DNA of 58,678 nt from CAZMXP01 sp964570285 (lineage in GTDB: Bacteria; Planctomycetota; PLA2): contig CAZMXP010000034.1 of NCBI GenBank assembly GCA_964570285.1, positions 1 through 58,678 of the forward strand, read 5' to 3'. This document shows, in pieces, positions 1 through 7,863 of the stretch. The translations under genes and the position numbers were made by a program. The notes beneath the pieces are model-generated. The model had not been told where the DNA came from. It worked only from the letters and a program-made list of their open reading frames with translations, and did no database searches. Within the stretch, counting starts at the first letter, position 1, and each line of letters starts with the position of its first letter.

Positions 1-90
1 ACCGGAGCCGCTGCCCTCCCCATGCCGCGTTGGGCTGGGGCGAAGCCCCGCTGGGGAGTGCAGGTCCCGGCACGCGTCAGCTTGACGAGC

Positions 91-191
91 GACCACGAAG
101 ACGCGAAGGCACGGAGGCAGGGAGGAGTCGGACCGGCGCACGGACTTCGTCCCGCGTCGGCAGGGCTCCTTCGCGCCTTCGAGGCCGCTCG
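91..191. repeat. T3-type intergenic repeat with imperfect inverted arms
   Basis: The left arm (91-118) is a purine-rich run built on the short unit ccacgaag / cgcgaagg / cacggagg. The right arm (167-191) is its approximate reverse complement (tccttcgcgccttcgagg). About 50 bases lie between them. The same arm vocabulary recurs at 12513-12540, 13562-13581 and 23775-23890, always outside genes. The rest of 1-269, downstream of mutL, holds no credible gene; the opening 60 bases contain short G/C hairpins only. Function unknown. Confidence 0.5.
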
Positions 192-269
192 CGTCGCATC
201 GAATCTGGTGCCTGTCCGGGTGCGGTTGGCCTCCACAAATCAGCTGCGGGCCGCAGCCCGGACAAGCCG

Positions 270-2069
270 CTAGGTCGCGCCCGGAGCCTGCACGGTGCCC
301 TTCGGGGCGGAGCGACCGAAGCGGCGTGCGAGTTCGGGCAGCGTGAGGCGCAGCACCGTCGGCCGCCCGTGCGGGCAGACGAACGCGCGGTCGAGGGCTC
401 CGCTCTGCTGCACGAGCGCGGCCGCCTCCTCGCGGCTCAGGCGGTCGCCGAAGCGGATGGCCGCCTTGCAGGCCATCGTGTCGGCGACGTCGTGGAAGAG
501 CAGGCGCGGCTCCAGCGCGCGCGCGTCGCCTCCGCGCCCGCGCAGCAGGTCGAGCAGGTCGCGCAGCAGGTCGACCGCCTTCCCGCGCGGGATCACGGCG
601 GGGATCGTCTCCAGCGCGACCGAGCCGCCGCCGAAGGGGCTCCATTCGAGACCGCAGCGCCGCAGCAGGTCGCGGTGCTCCTCGAGCAGGCCGATCTCCT
701 CGCTCGCGAGTTCGACCTGCTCGGGCACGAGCAGGCGTTGCGCCTCGACGCCCCCCTCCATCAGCCTCGCGAGGATCCGGTCGTACCAGACGCGCTCGTG
801 CAGCGCGTGCTGGTCGATGATCGCGATCCCGTCCTCCACTTCGCAGACAAGGTAGGAGTCGTGGACCTGGAAGACCGAGAAGGCGGCCGTGGCGCCCGGC
901 GCGACCTCCTCCCGTGGCGCCCCCCCCACACATCCGGGAGCGCCGAAGGGCGGCGGCGAACCCGACGAGAGCCGCTCCTGTCTCGAGAGGAAGTCGTGGA
1001 CGGCGCCGCGCACCGCCTCGCGCCGCTCCTGCGCCTCGTCGGGCGCCCCCGCCGCCAGGGTCAGGCTCCGGTCGCCGGCCCGCAGCGCCCGCGAGAGCAC
1101 CGGGGAGACGCCGGAGTGCAGCAGCCGCGGGTCGCGCCAGCGGACCTCCGCCTTCGTCGGATGCACGTTGACGTCCACCTCCGCCGGGTCCACGTCGAGG
1201 AAGAGGAAGAGCACCGGGTAGCGCCCGGGGTGGAGCGCGTCGCGGTAGGCGTCCCGGACGATGCGATGGAGGATCTTGTCGCGGATCGTGCGGCCGTTGA
1301 GGAAGAAGTGGAGGTCGCGCGCGTGCGGGCGCGAGAGGTCGGGCGGCGACAGGAACCCCTCGAACCGCCCGCAGGCGAGGTCCCCGGAGACGGGAAGGAG
1401 GCGGTCGGCGGTCTCGCGTCCGAAGAGGCGGCGCAGGCGGTCGAGGCGCGACTCGCCCCCGGTGGTGCGCAGCAGTTCCGATCCGTCGTGCGTGAGCAGG
1501 AAGGCCACCTCGGGGAAGGCGAGCGCGAACTCGCGCACGAGATCCTCGATGTGGCCGATCTCGGTCCGGACCGTGCGCAGGAACTTGGCGCGGGCCGGCG
1601 TATTGAAGAAGAGGTCCCGGACGCAGACCTCGGTCCCCTCCGCGGCCCCCGCGGCCCGAGGTCCCGCGATCTCGCCGCCGCGGTTCTCCACGAGGAAGCC
1701 CGAGTCCTCGCCGCGCACCCGGGAGAGGATCGACGCGCGGGAGATCGCCCCGATGGAGGCCAGCGCCTCCCCGCGGAATCCGAGCGTCGCGATGCTCTCG
1801 AGATCGCCCACCTCCCGCAGCTTGCTCGTCGCGTGCGGGAGGAAGGCGGTGCGCAGGTCGTCGCGCGCGATGCCCCAGCCGTCGTCCACGACGCGGATCA
1901 GCGCCTCGCCGCCCCTCTCGACATGGACCTCGACGCGCGTGGCATGGGCGTCGAGGCAGTTCTCGACGAGCTCCTTGACGACCGACGCCGGACGCTCGAT
2001 GACCTCCCCCGCGGCGATCTGGTTCGCGACCTGCGCGTCGAGCACGCGGATGCGCCCTGCGGCGGCCAA
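270..2069 (-). CDS. mutL: DNA mismatch repair protein MutL
   Basis: MutL couples mismatch recognition by MutS to strand incision. The N-terminal GHKL ATPase motifs are all visible: QIAAGEV near residue 17, ELVENCLDA near 33, DDGWGI near 62 and GFRGEAL near 95. The C-terminal endonuclease domain carries DQHALHERVWYD, where the usual final Glu of the DQHA(X)2E(X)4E metal motif is Asp, then an ACKAAIRFGD motif and CPHGRP near the end. At 599 residues the length is normal. The TTG at 2069 lies six residues before the conserved IRVLD start; the GTG at 2114 is the alternative, and neither has a strong ribosome site. It is last in a minus-strand run after holA and a hypothetical gene, with about 200 bp of GC-rich, apparently non-coding DNA upstream. 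Confidence 0.95.
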   Translation of the reverse strand: MAAAGRIRVLDAQVANQIAAGEVIERPASVVKELVENCLDAHATRVEVHVERGGEALIRVVDDGWGIARDDLRTAFLPHATSKLREVGDLESIATLGFRGEALASIGAISRASILSRVRGEDSGFLVENRGGEIAGPRAAGAAEGTEVCVRDLFFNTPARAKFLRTVRTEIGHIEDLVREFALAFPEVAFLLTHDGSELLRTTGGESRLDRLRRLFGRETADRLLPVSGDLACGRFEGFLSPPDLSRPHARDLHFFLNGRTIRDKILHRIVRDAYRDALHPGRYPVLFLFLDVDPAEVDVNVHPTKAEVRWRDPRLLHSGVSPVLSRALRAGDRSLTLAAGAPDEAQERREAVRGAVHDFLSRQERLSSGSPPPFGAPGCVGGAPREEVAPGATAAFSVFQVHDSYLVCEVEDGIAIIDQHALHERVWYDRILARLMEGGVEAQRLLVPEQVELASEEIGLLEEHRDLLRRCGLEWSPFGGGSVALETIPAVIPRGKAVDLLRDLLDLLRGRGGDARALEPRLLFHDVADTMACKAAIRFGDRLSREEAAALVQQSGALDRAFVCPHGRPTVLRLTLPELARRFGRSAPKGTVQAPGAT

Positions 2070-2269
2070 AGGAGGATCGGCGGCTCGCGCGGGACCATGG
2101 GCCTTGTCGATCACGGGCCGCCCATTCTCGGCTGCGACAGGGACAGGGCGGGGGCCGCACTGCGGGACCAGGGGGCCGCGCCGGTGGCGCCGCGCTGGGG
2201 GGGGCCGCGCCCTCCTGTCGCGCCAAGGCCGGGCGACCGCCCGGCGCACCGTGGGCCGCTCGGCCCCCC

Positions 2270-2698
2270 TCACGCGTCCACCTCCCACCGCAGGAAGTCG
2301 TCGATCTCCTCCAGCGCGACCAGCAGTTCCTCCATCCACGGCGGCGCCTCGGCGAGACGTCCGAGATGGTTCTTCAGCAGCGCCTTCAGCAAGCGGCCCT
2401 CCCGCCGCCGGATGCGCAGCCGTACCTCCCCCGCGCAGAGGTCGTCTTCGGGGGTCTCGGATCCCGGCGCACGCGAAGCCCATCGCATCGACAGCGTGAG
2501 CAGCGCCTGGGCGGCACCGACGAGGTTCATGCCCGCGAGTTCGAGCGGGTAGCGACGCCCCCCCTCGCCGGGCGCGATGACGCAGAAGGCCTCGTGGTCG
2601 TCGGGGTCCGCCTCGACCGCGAGGGCGAAGGGGTCGACGACACCGAGGCTGCCCAGTTCGAGCCGGAGTTCGGGACGCCGGAAGCGTGCTCTCATCAC
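2270..2698 (-). CDS. Hypothetical protein, 142 aa
   Basis: I do not recognise the family. The product is acidic, with no signal peptide or membrane segment. It has a beta-rich first half and a helical second half (GRLLKALLKNHLGRLAEAPP) that ends in Leu- and Glu-rich helices. It starts 20 bp after the holA stop codon on the same strand and precedes mutL, so it is probably co-transcribed with DNA-replication genes. Spacing and an unbroken frame support a real gene. The overlapping minus-strand extension of the mutL frame through this region looks like a shadow. Confidence 0.6.
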   Translation of the reverse strand: MMRARFRRPELRLELGSLGVVDPFALAVEADPDDHEAFCVIAPGEGGRRYPLELAGMNLVGAAQALLTLSMRWASRAPGSETPEDDLCAGEVRLRIRRREGRLLKALLKNHLGRLAEAPPWMEELLVALEEIDDFLRWEVDA

Positions 2699-2717
2699 CT
2701 ATAGAGACGCGACCCGG

Positions 2718-3698
2718 TTACTTTTGCGGCAGCAGTCCCACGAGCAGGCGCTCGAGCGCCTGCCGCGGCGGAATCCCCTCCCGCTTGAACTCCAGCTCCG
2801 CCTGGACGAAGAGTCCGTGCCGGGCGATCAGCTCCTCCCTCCGGTGCGCCCGCGCATCGCGCAGGAAGAATCCGAGCGCCTGCGGCGAGACGCCCGCGCC
2901 CTTCGCCGCCTCCGCCTCCGCCTTCCCCGCGGCCAGGCCGAGGTGGAAGCGGATCAGCTTCGCGTAGGCCCCGTGCAGCTGGCCGAGCAGGATCAGCGCG
3001 ATGCCGGTCTCGTCGGTCACGGTCGACTGCCGCACCCGCACCCCCTCCTCGAAGGCCGCCGCCACGGCGCGCAGCGCGCGCGTGCGGTCGCCGGCCGAGA
3101 GGCCGTTGGCCGCCTCGAAGAGCACGGGACTCCTGTGGTCCTCCGTCGAGTCCGCGACATCCTGCTCCGAGACCCTCGTGCGCGGCGCGACGAGGTCGCG
3201 GAGCCTGAGGAGCGCGTTGTCGAGCAGCCCGCGATCCTCCCCCAGCCGCTCCCGCAGCGCCTCCGCGGCCGCGCCGTCCACGCGCAGGCCGTACGCCGTC
3301 CTCGCGCGCCCCACGATCCACGCGACGATCTCCCGGGGCCCGGGCGGGTTGCAGGCGATGACGGTGGCCCGGGTCTTGAGCTCCTTCGCCGCCTTCAGCC
3401 GGCCGTCGAGGCCCGGCGCGAGGAGCACGAGCAGCGTTCCGGGCGCCGGACGCGCCGCGTAGGCCGCCACCGCCTCGAGCGCCTCCTTCTCGAGCAGCGG
3501 CCCCGCCCCGTCGACCACCACGGCGCGCCCCCCGCCGAGGAGCGTCGGCGTGCGCACCTCGTCGAGCACGCGCCCGCACGGCGTCGCCTCGCCGTCGAAA
3601 CGCACCACCTCGAGCGCCGGGTGGGCGAGGAGCACCCTGCCGAGCTCCTCCCGCAGCGCGAAGGGCTCCTCGCCGAGCAGCAGCACCACGGGCTCCAT
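2718..3698 (-). CDS. holA: DNA polymerase III subunit delta
   Basis: HolA is the clamp-loader delta subunit, which opens the beta sliding clamp. The 326-residue length fits the family. The N-terminus (VVLLLGEEPFALREELGRV) matches the opening strand and helix of the delta AAA-like domain. The middle carries the usual DNALLRLRDLV helix and a SPVLFEAANGLSAGDR segment at the start of the helical lid and collar domains. Like other delta subunits it lacks a functional Walker A. It lies between the small membrane ORF and a 142-aa hypothetical on the minus strand, with gaps of 9 and 19 bp, so a shared transcript is likely. Confidence 0.92.
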   Translation of the reverse strand: MEPVVLLLGEEPFALREELGRVLLAHPALEVVRFDGEATPCGRVLDEVRTPTLLGGGRAVVVDGAGPLLEKEALEAVAAYAARPAPGTLLVLLAPGLDGRLKAAKELKTRATVIACNPPGPREIVAWIVGRARTAYGLRVDGAAAEALRERLGEDRGLLDNALLRLRDLVAPRTRVSEQDVADSTEDHRSPVLFEAANGLSAGDRTRALRAVAAAFEEGVRVRQSTVTDETGIALILLGQLHGAYAKLIRFHLGLAAGKAEAEAAKGAGVSPQALGFFLRDARAHRREELIARHGLFVQAELEFKREGIPPRQALERLLVGLLPQK

Positions 3699-3707
3699 GC
3701 GGCGATT

Positions 3708-3824
3708 CTACGCCGACAGGAGTTCGATCAGAAGGTGGCGCAGCGTCAGGATCGCGACGGCGGCGAAGGCGCCCGTCCAGCCGCCGGCGGCGTGCGCGAG
3801 CAGGGCAAGCATCGGGATCGTCAT
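3708..3824 (-). CDS. Possible small membrane protein, 38 aa
   Basis: A very short frame starts with ATG at 3824. It encodes a hydrophobic peptide with one probable membrane helix (GAFAAVAILTLRHLLIELLSA) and no recognisable family. It fills the otherwise empty gap between ubiA and holA on the same strand, ending 9 bp before holA. An upstream in-frame start at 3908 would overlap ubiA. With this length, composition alone could produce such a frame, so it is tentative. Confidence 0.3.
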   Translation of the reverse strand: MTIPMLALLAHAAGGWTGAFAAVAILTLRHLLIELLSA

Positions 3825-3894
3825 CGGGGGCGCCACATGCCAGTCTACCCGATCCTGCGCTTCACGATTCGGGGGGGCCCGGGGGGGGGCCGCC

Positions 3895-4773
3895 TCAGAG
3901 CAGGGCATCGGCCACGGTCGCGGCGCCGAAGGCGAGGCTGACGCAGCCGTTCAGCGTGAAGAACGCGAGATTCACGCGGCTCAGGTCGTGCGGCTGGACG
4001 ATCCGGTGTTCGTAGACGAGCAGCGCCGCCGCGACCGCGAGCCCCGCGGCGTAGAGCGCACCGACATGCGGCGTGGCCACGGGGAGCAGCGCGAACAGCA
4101 GCACGCTCAGCAGATGGAGCAGCGAGGAGAGGCGAAGCGTGCGCGCGATGCCGAGGCGCGCGGGCACGCTGTGGAGGCCCGCCTCGCGGTCATGGTCGCA
4201 GTCCTGGCACGCATAGATCAGGTCGAAGCCCGCGGTCCAGAGGAGGACGCCGCCGCCGAGCAGCAGGGGTGTCGCCATCGCCTCGAACGCGCCCAGCACC
4301 GCGAGCCACGCCCCCACCGGCGCGAGCGCGAGCGCGGCCCCGAGCCAGAAGTGGCAGAGCAGCGTGAACCGCTTCGCGTAGGGGTAGGCGAGGATCCAGA
4401 AGAGGGCGACGGGCGAGAGCAGCAGGCAGAGCCGGTTCAGTGACCACGCCCCGAGCACGAACAGCAGGGAGGCGGCCGCGACGAGCGCCAGCACGAATCC
4501 GCGGCTGACCCGCCCCGCCGGCAGCGCCCGCCCCGCGGTGCGCGGATTCCCGGCGTCGATCCGCGCATCGACGAGCCGGTTCATGGCCATGGCCGCGGTC
4601 CTCGCCGCGACGGCACAGAAGACGATCCGGCCCCCGAGCCCCCACGACCATCCCCCCGCGAGGCGCATCGCCAGGGCGGCGGCGGCGAGCGCGAAGGGCA
4701 GGGCGAAGACCGAGTGGGAGACCTTGATCATCTCCGCGGTCTCGCGGAGTTGTCGCAGCAGCGCGCCGCTCAT
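3895..4773 (-). CDS. ubiA: UbiA-family prenyltransferase (4-hydroxybenzoate or futalosine-pathway type)
   Basis: Membrane prenyltransferases of this family attach the polyprenyl tail during ubiquinone or menaquinone synthesis. The 292-residue product has about eight hydrophobic helices and both Asp-rich prenyl-diphosphate/Mg sites: NRLVDARIDAGN near residue 70 and YACQDCDHDREAG near 190. The start is fixed by an ATGA overlap with the ubiX stop at 4770-4773, which implies translational coupling. With ubiX and ubiE nearby the set fits a menaquinone branch such as MqnP of the futalosine route, but the substrate cannot be settled from this window because no mqnA-D or men genes are present. Confidence 0.9.
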   Translation of the reverse strand: MSGALLRQLRETAEMIKVSHSVFALPFALAAAALAMRLAGGWSWGLGGRIVFCAVAARTAAMAMNRLVDARIDAGNPRTAGRALPAGRVSRGFVLALVAAASLLFVLGAWSLNRLCLLLSPVALFWILAYPYAKRFTLLCHFWLGAALALAPVGAWLAVLGAFEAMATPLLLGGGVLLWTAGFDLIYACQDCDHDREAGLHSVPARLGIARTLRLSSLLHLLSVLLFALLPVATPHVGALYAAGLAVAAALLVYEHRIVQPHDLSRVNLAFFTLNGCVSLAFGAATVADALL

Positions 4774-5357
4774 CCCTGCCAGGGGGGCACGAGGTCCTGC
4801 TCGAGGCCCAGGTGGTCCATCACGCGGGCGACGACGAACGCGACGAGGTCGTCGATCGCGCGCGGCGCGTGGTAGAAGCCGGGCGACGCGGGCAGCACGG
4901 TCGCGCCGGCGCGCACGAGGCGCAGCATGTTCTCGAGGTGGATCGCCGAGAGCGGCGTTTCCCGGGGCACGAGCACGAGGCGGCGGCGCTCCTTCAGCGC
5001 GACGTCGGCGGCGCGGGTCACGAGGTTCTCGGCGCTGCCCGCGGCGATGCGCGCGAGCGTGCCCATCGAGCAGGGGGCGACCGCCATGCCCTGCAGCGGG
5101 TAGGAGCCGCTCGCGATCGACGCGCCGTAGTTCTCGACCGAGTGGGGGACGATGGCCTCCTCGCGCCCCGGGGCCAGCAGCGACGGATCGGGCGCCTTCG
5201 GGTTGAGGGCAAGCTCGCACTCGTGGCGGAGCACCCGCGCGCCGCCCGCGGTGACCACCGCGTGGACGCGGTGCCCCCGTCCCGCGAGCGCGCGGATCAG
5301 CGCAAGGCCGTAGGCGGCGCCGGAGGCGCCCGTGATCGCTACTGCAATCTCAGCCAC
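4770..5357 (-). CDS. ubiX: UbiX-family flavin prenyltransferase
   Basis: UbiX makes prenylated FMN, the cofactor of UbiD-type decarboxylases. The N-terminal flavin-binding signature ITGASGAAYG is present, followed by AVAPCSMGTLARIAAGSAEN and a LVPRETPLS motif, all hallmarks of the family. The 195-residue length is typical. I chose the GTG at 5357 (VAEIAVAITGASG) because it places the signature near the N-terminus; this start overlaps the 3' end of the upstream CPBP gene by 19 bp. The stop overlaps the ubiA start (ATGA). No ubiD partner lies in the window. Confidence 0.92.
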   Translation of the reverse strand: MAEIAVAITGASGAAYGLALIRALAGRGHRVHAVVTAGGARVLRHECELALNPKAPDPSLLAPGREEAIVPHSVENYGASIASGSYPLQGMAVAPCSMGTLARIAAGSAENLVTRAADVALKERRRLVLVPRETPLSAIHLENMLRLVRAGATVLPASPGFYHAPRAIDDLVAFVVARVMDHLGLEQDLVPPWQG

Positions 5358-6025
5358 GCGACGGCCGCATTGTAGAGCGCGTGGGTATAGACGACGATGC
5401 CGAGCCCCCGCGCCCAGTAGATCCACCCGAGCACGACGCCCATCAGCGCGCGGAAGAGGAAGACCGGAAGGTTCCAGGGTTCGCCGCCGATCGTGTGGTG
5501 GGCGGCGCTGAAGAGCAGCGCCGAGACGACGATGGCGAACGTGACGACGCCGACGGAGCGGCCGCCGAGGGCCCCGCCGAGGAGCAGGATCAGGCCGCCG
5601 AGGACGAGGAAGCGGAAGAGCACCTCCTCGTAGACGCCCGCCCCGACCCCGGCGATCAGGTGGTGGACCAGCGGCGAGACGGCGAGCAGCGCCGGCGTCG
5701 TCACCGCCGCGATCGCGACGAGAAGCGCCGCCCAGCCGGCCGCCTCGGCGAGCATGCGGGCGTAGAGCCCCGGGGTCCGGATGCGCTGCGAACGCGTCCT
5801 CCAGATCGCGAGCATGAGCAGCCCCAGCAGCACGAGGTCGACGAAGAGCGGGCCGAGGACGCGGAAGCGCGCGAAGAGGCGCTGGAAGATCGGGTCCGTG
5901 CCGTTCCTCGCCGACGGGTCGAAGACGAGCCCCAACTGGTAGAGCGCGAAGAGCGGCGCGACGAAGACGTAGCTTGCGCTGAGCCGCCGGCTCGCGGAGG
6001 CGTAGCTAGGGCGCCTTGACGCCAA
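5339..6025 (-). CDS. CPBP-family intramembrane metalloprotease
   Basis: The 228-residue protein has six or more hydrophobic segments and the three CPBP (Abi/CAAX protease and bacteriocin-processing) motifs: EEVLFR with the paired glutamates and Arg, SAAHH in the next helix, and HALYN near the C-terminus. These supply the predicted zinc ligands. Family members cleave within membranes, but the substrate here is unknown. The start at 6025 overlaps the ubiE stop by 20 bp and the 3' end overlaps ubiX by 19 bp, so the gene sits inside the quinone operon. Confidence 0.88.
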   Translation of the reverse strand: MASRRPSYASASRRLSASYVFVAPLFALYQLGLVFDPSARNGTDPIFQRLFARFRVLGPLFVDLVLLGLLMLAIWRTRSQRIRTPGLYARMLAEAAGWAALLVAIAAVTTPALLAVSPLVHHLIAGVGAGVYEEVLFRFLVLGGLILLLGGALGGRSVGVVTFAIVVSALLFSAAHHTIGGEPWNLPVFLFRALMGVVLGWIYWARGLGIVVYTHALYNAAVAWLRLQ

Positions 6026-6716
6026 GGTGCACCGCGGCGATGCGGAAGGTGAGGGGAAAGACCTCCACCCGGCTGCAGCCCGCGGCCTGAAGGCGCGCGG
6101 CGAGCTCCTGCTCCGACGACCAGGCGAGCACGGAGCGGTTCAGGTAGGTGTAGGCCCGGCTGCGCGACAGCAGGTTGCCGACAAAGGGCAGCACGCGGCC
6201 GAAGTAGAACGCGTAGATCGCGCCGAAGAGGCGGTTCTTGGGGCGGGAGAACTCGAGAATGGCGATCCGCCCACCGGGGCGCGCCACCCGGACGAGTTCC
6301 CGCAGGCCCGCGTCGAGGTCGCTGACGTTGCGGATGCCGAAGGCCACCGAGACGACGTCGAAGAGGTCGCCGGGCAGCGGCAGCCGCAGCGCGTCGCCGC
6401 GCACGAAGCGGACCCCGGCGCAGGCCGGCTTCCGCCGCCCCCGCGCGAGCATCGGGGCGCAGAAGTCCACGCCGACCACCGCTTCCTCCACCGTGCCGCG
6501 AAACGCCGCCGCGAGGTCGCCGGTGCCGGTGCAGACGTCGAGCACCGGCCCCGCGGGCCTCGCCAGCTCGACGACCCGGCGGCGCCAGCGGCGGTCGATG
6601 TTGAACGAGAGCAGGTGGTTGAGCAGGTCATAGCGCGGCGCGATCTGGCCGAACATCGACTGGATCGTCGCCGCGTCCTTCTGCACGGGGCAGGAGTCTA
6701 CCGGAGCCAGGCTCAT
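6006..6716 (-). CDS. ubiE: Demethylmenaquinone / ubiquinone C-methyltransferase UbiE (MenG)
   Basis: A class I SAM-dependent methyltransferase for the ring C-methylation step of quinone synthesis. Family signatures are clear: YDLLNHLLSFNIDRRWR near the N-terminus, the SAM loop VLDVCTGTGDLA, and FGIRNVSDLDAGLRELVRV followed by GGRIAILEFSRP. The length is 236 aa from ATG 6716 or 226 aa from GTG 6686. The ATG lies inside the left arm of a perfect inverted repeat (6701-6729), so GTG 6686, closer to conserved sequence, may be the ancestral start. It heads the minus-strand quinone block. Confidence 0.93.
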   Translation of the reverse strand: MSLAPVDSCPVQKDAATIQSMFGQIAPRYDLLNHLLSFNIDRRWRRRVVELARPAGPVLDVCTGTGDLAAAFRGTVEEAVVGVDFCAPMLARGRRKPACAGVRFVRGDALRLPLPGDLFDVVSVAFGIRNVSDLDAGLRELVRVARPGGRIAILEFSRPKNRLFGAIYAFYFGRVLPFVGNLLSRSRAYTYLNRSVLAWSSEQELAARLQAAGCSRVEVFPLTFRIAAVHLGVKAP

Positions 6717-6791
6717 TAGTTCCGCTCTGGGGTCATTTTCCCCACCTGTAAAGCGCTCCTGACAGAGCGGAACTAATGAGCCTGGCTCCGG
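6701..6791. repeat. Perfect 29-bp inverted repeat (REP-like) between ubiE and ruvB
   Basis: Arms 6701-6729 and 6763-6791 are exact reverse complements; the left begins ccggagccaggctcattagt and the right ends with its complement. They flank a 33-base loop that contains gtcattttcccc. The element sits in the only gap between the divergent ubiE and ruvB genes and overlaps one candidate ubiE start. Short palindromes of similar style are mobilised by REP-associated tyrosine (Y1) transposases in other bacteria; assignment to that class is inference. It could also act on transcripts in both directions. Confidence 0.85.
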
Positions 6792-6855
6792 GTATGGTGG
6801 CCCATCGGCATTTGATCCGCTCCCGGCGGTACAATCCGCGTCCGGGTTTCTGCCG

Positions 6856-7863
6856 ATGGCCCTCCCTCCCCCCATCGATCCCTCCCCCGCCGGAGGCGAG
6901 GAGACGCTTGATGCGACGCTGCGGCCTCGCACCTTCGATCGGTTCGTCGGGCAGCGCCGCGTCGTCGACAACCTGCTGCTCGCGATCCGGGCGGCCCGGG
7001 CGCGGGGGGAACCGCTCGACCACATCCTGCTGAGCGGGCTTCCCGGCCTCGGCAAGACGACCCTCGCGGCGATCGTCGCGCACGCGATGGGCGCGCAGAT
7101 CCACGAATCGAGCGGCCCGGCGATCGTCCGTCCCGCGGATCTCGTCGGCATCCTCTCCAGCCTGCAGGCCAACGACATCCTCTTCATCGACGAGATCCAC
7201 CGCCTCCCCCGCCCCGTCGAGGAGGTGCTCTACACCGCGATGGAGGACTTCGTCGTCGATGTCGTGCTCGACCAGGGGCCCGCGGCCCGCTCGCTCCGCA
7301 TCACGATCCCGCGCTTCACGCTGATCGGCGCGACGACGCGGGAGGGCAACCTGAGCGCCCCCTTCCGCGCGCGCTTCGGCCTGCAGGAGAAGATGGACCT
7401 CTATCCGGGCGACGAACTCGCCGAGATCCTCGGCCGCTCCGCCACGGCGCTCGGCGTCACCCTTGCCCCCGCCTCGGCCCGCTTCATCGCCGACCGCGCC
7501 CGCGGCACGCCGCGCATCGCGAACCGCTTCCTGCGCCGCGTGCGCGACCTCGCGCAGGACCGCTACGGCAACGTCATCGACGACCACGTCGCCGCGGAGG
7601 GGCTCACGCTGCTCGGCGTCGACGACCAGGGACTCTGCGCGCTGGACCGACGGATCCTCGCCACGCTGGAGCGCCATGGCGGCGGCCCCGTCGGCCTCAA
7701 GACGATCGCGGTCGCCGTCGGCGAGGAGGAGCGCACGATCGAGGAGGTCTACGAGCCCTTCCTCATCCGGATGGGACTGCTCGCCCGGACGCCCCAGGGG
7801 CGCTGCCTCACCGCCGCCTACCGCGAGAACCCAGGCAAGCGCCCGCAGGGGCTCCTCTTCTGA
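6856..7863 (+). CDS. ruvB: Holliday junction branch-migration ATPase RuvB
   Basis: RuvB is the hexameric AAA+ motor that drives branch migration with RuvA. Visible features are Walker A GLPGLGKTT (61-69), Walker B with DEIH (112-115), sensor 1 in LIGATTREG, the RGTPRIANR arginine/sensor 2 segment and the C-terminal winged helix. The length of 335 aa is normal. It opens the plus-strand run ruvB, spoIID-like, tgt, hypothetical, chrA; its TGA overlaps the next ATG (TGATG). ruvA and ruvC are not in the window. Confidence 0.97.
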   Translation: MALPPPIDPSPAGGEETLDATLRPRTFDRFVGQRRVVDNLLLAIRAARARGEPLDHILLSGLPGLGKTTLAAIVAHAMGAQIHESSGPAIVRPADLVGILSSLQANDILFIDEIHRLPRPVEEVLYTAMEDFVVDVVLDQGPAARSLRITIPRFTLIGATTREGNLSAPFRARFGLQEKMDLYPGDELAEILGRSATALGVTLAPASARFIADRARGTPRIANRFLRRVRDLAQDRYGNVIDDHVAAEGLTLLGVDDQGLCALDRRILATLERHGGGPVGLKTIAVAVGEEERTIEEVYEPFLIRMGLLARTPQGRCLTAAYRENPGKRPQGLLF

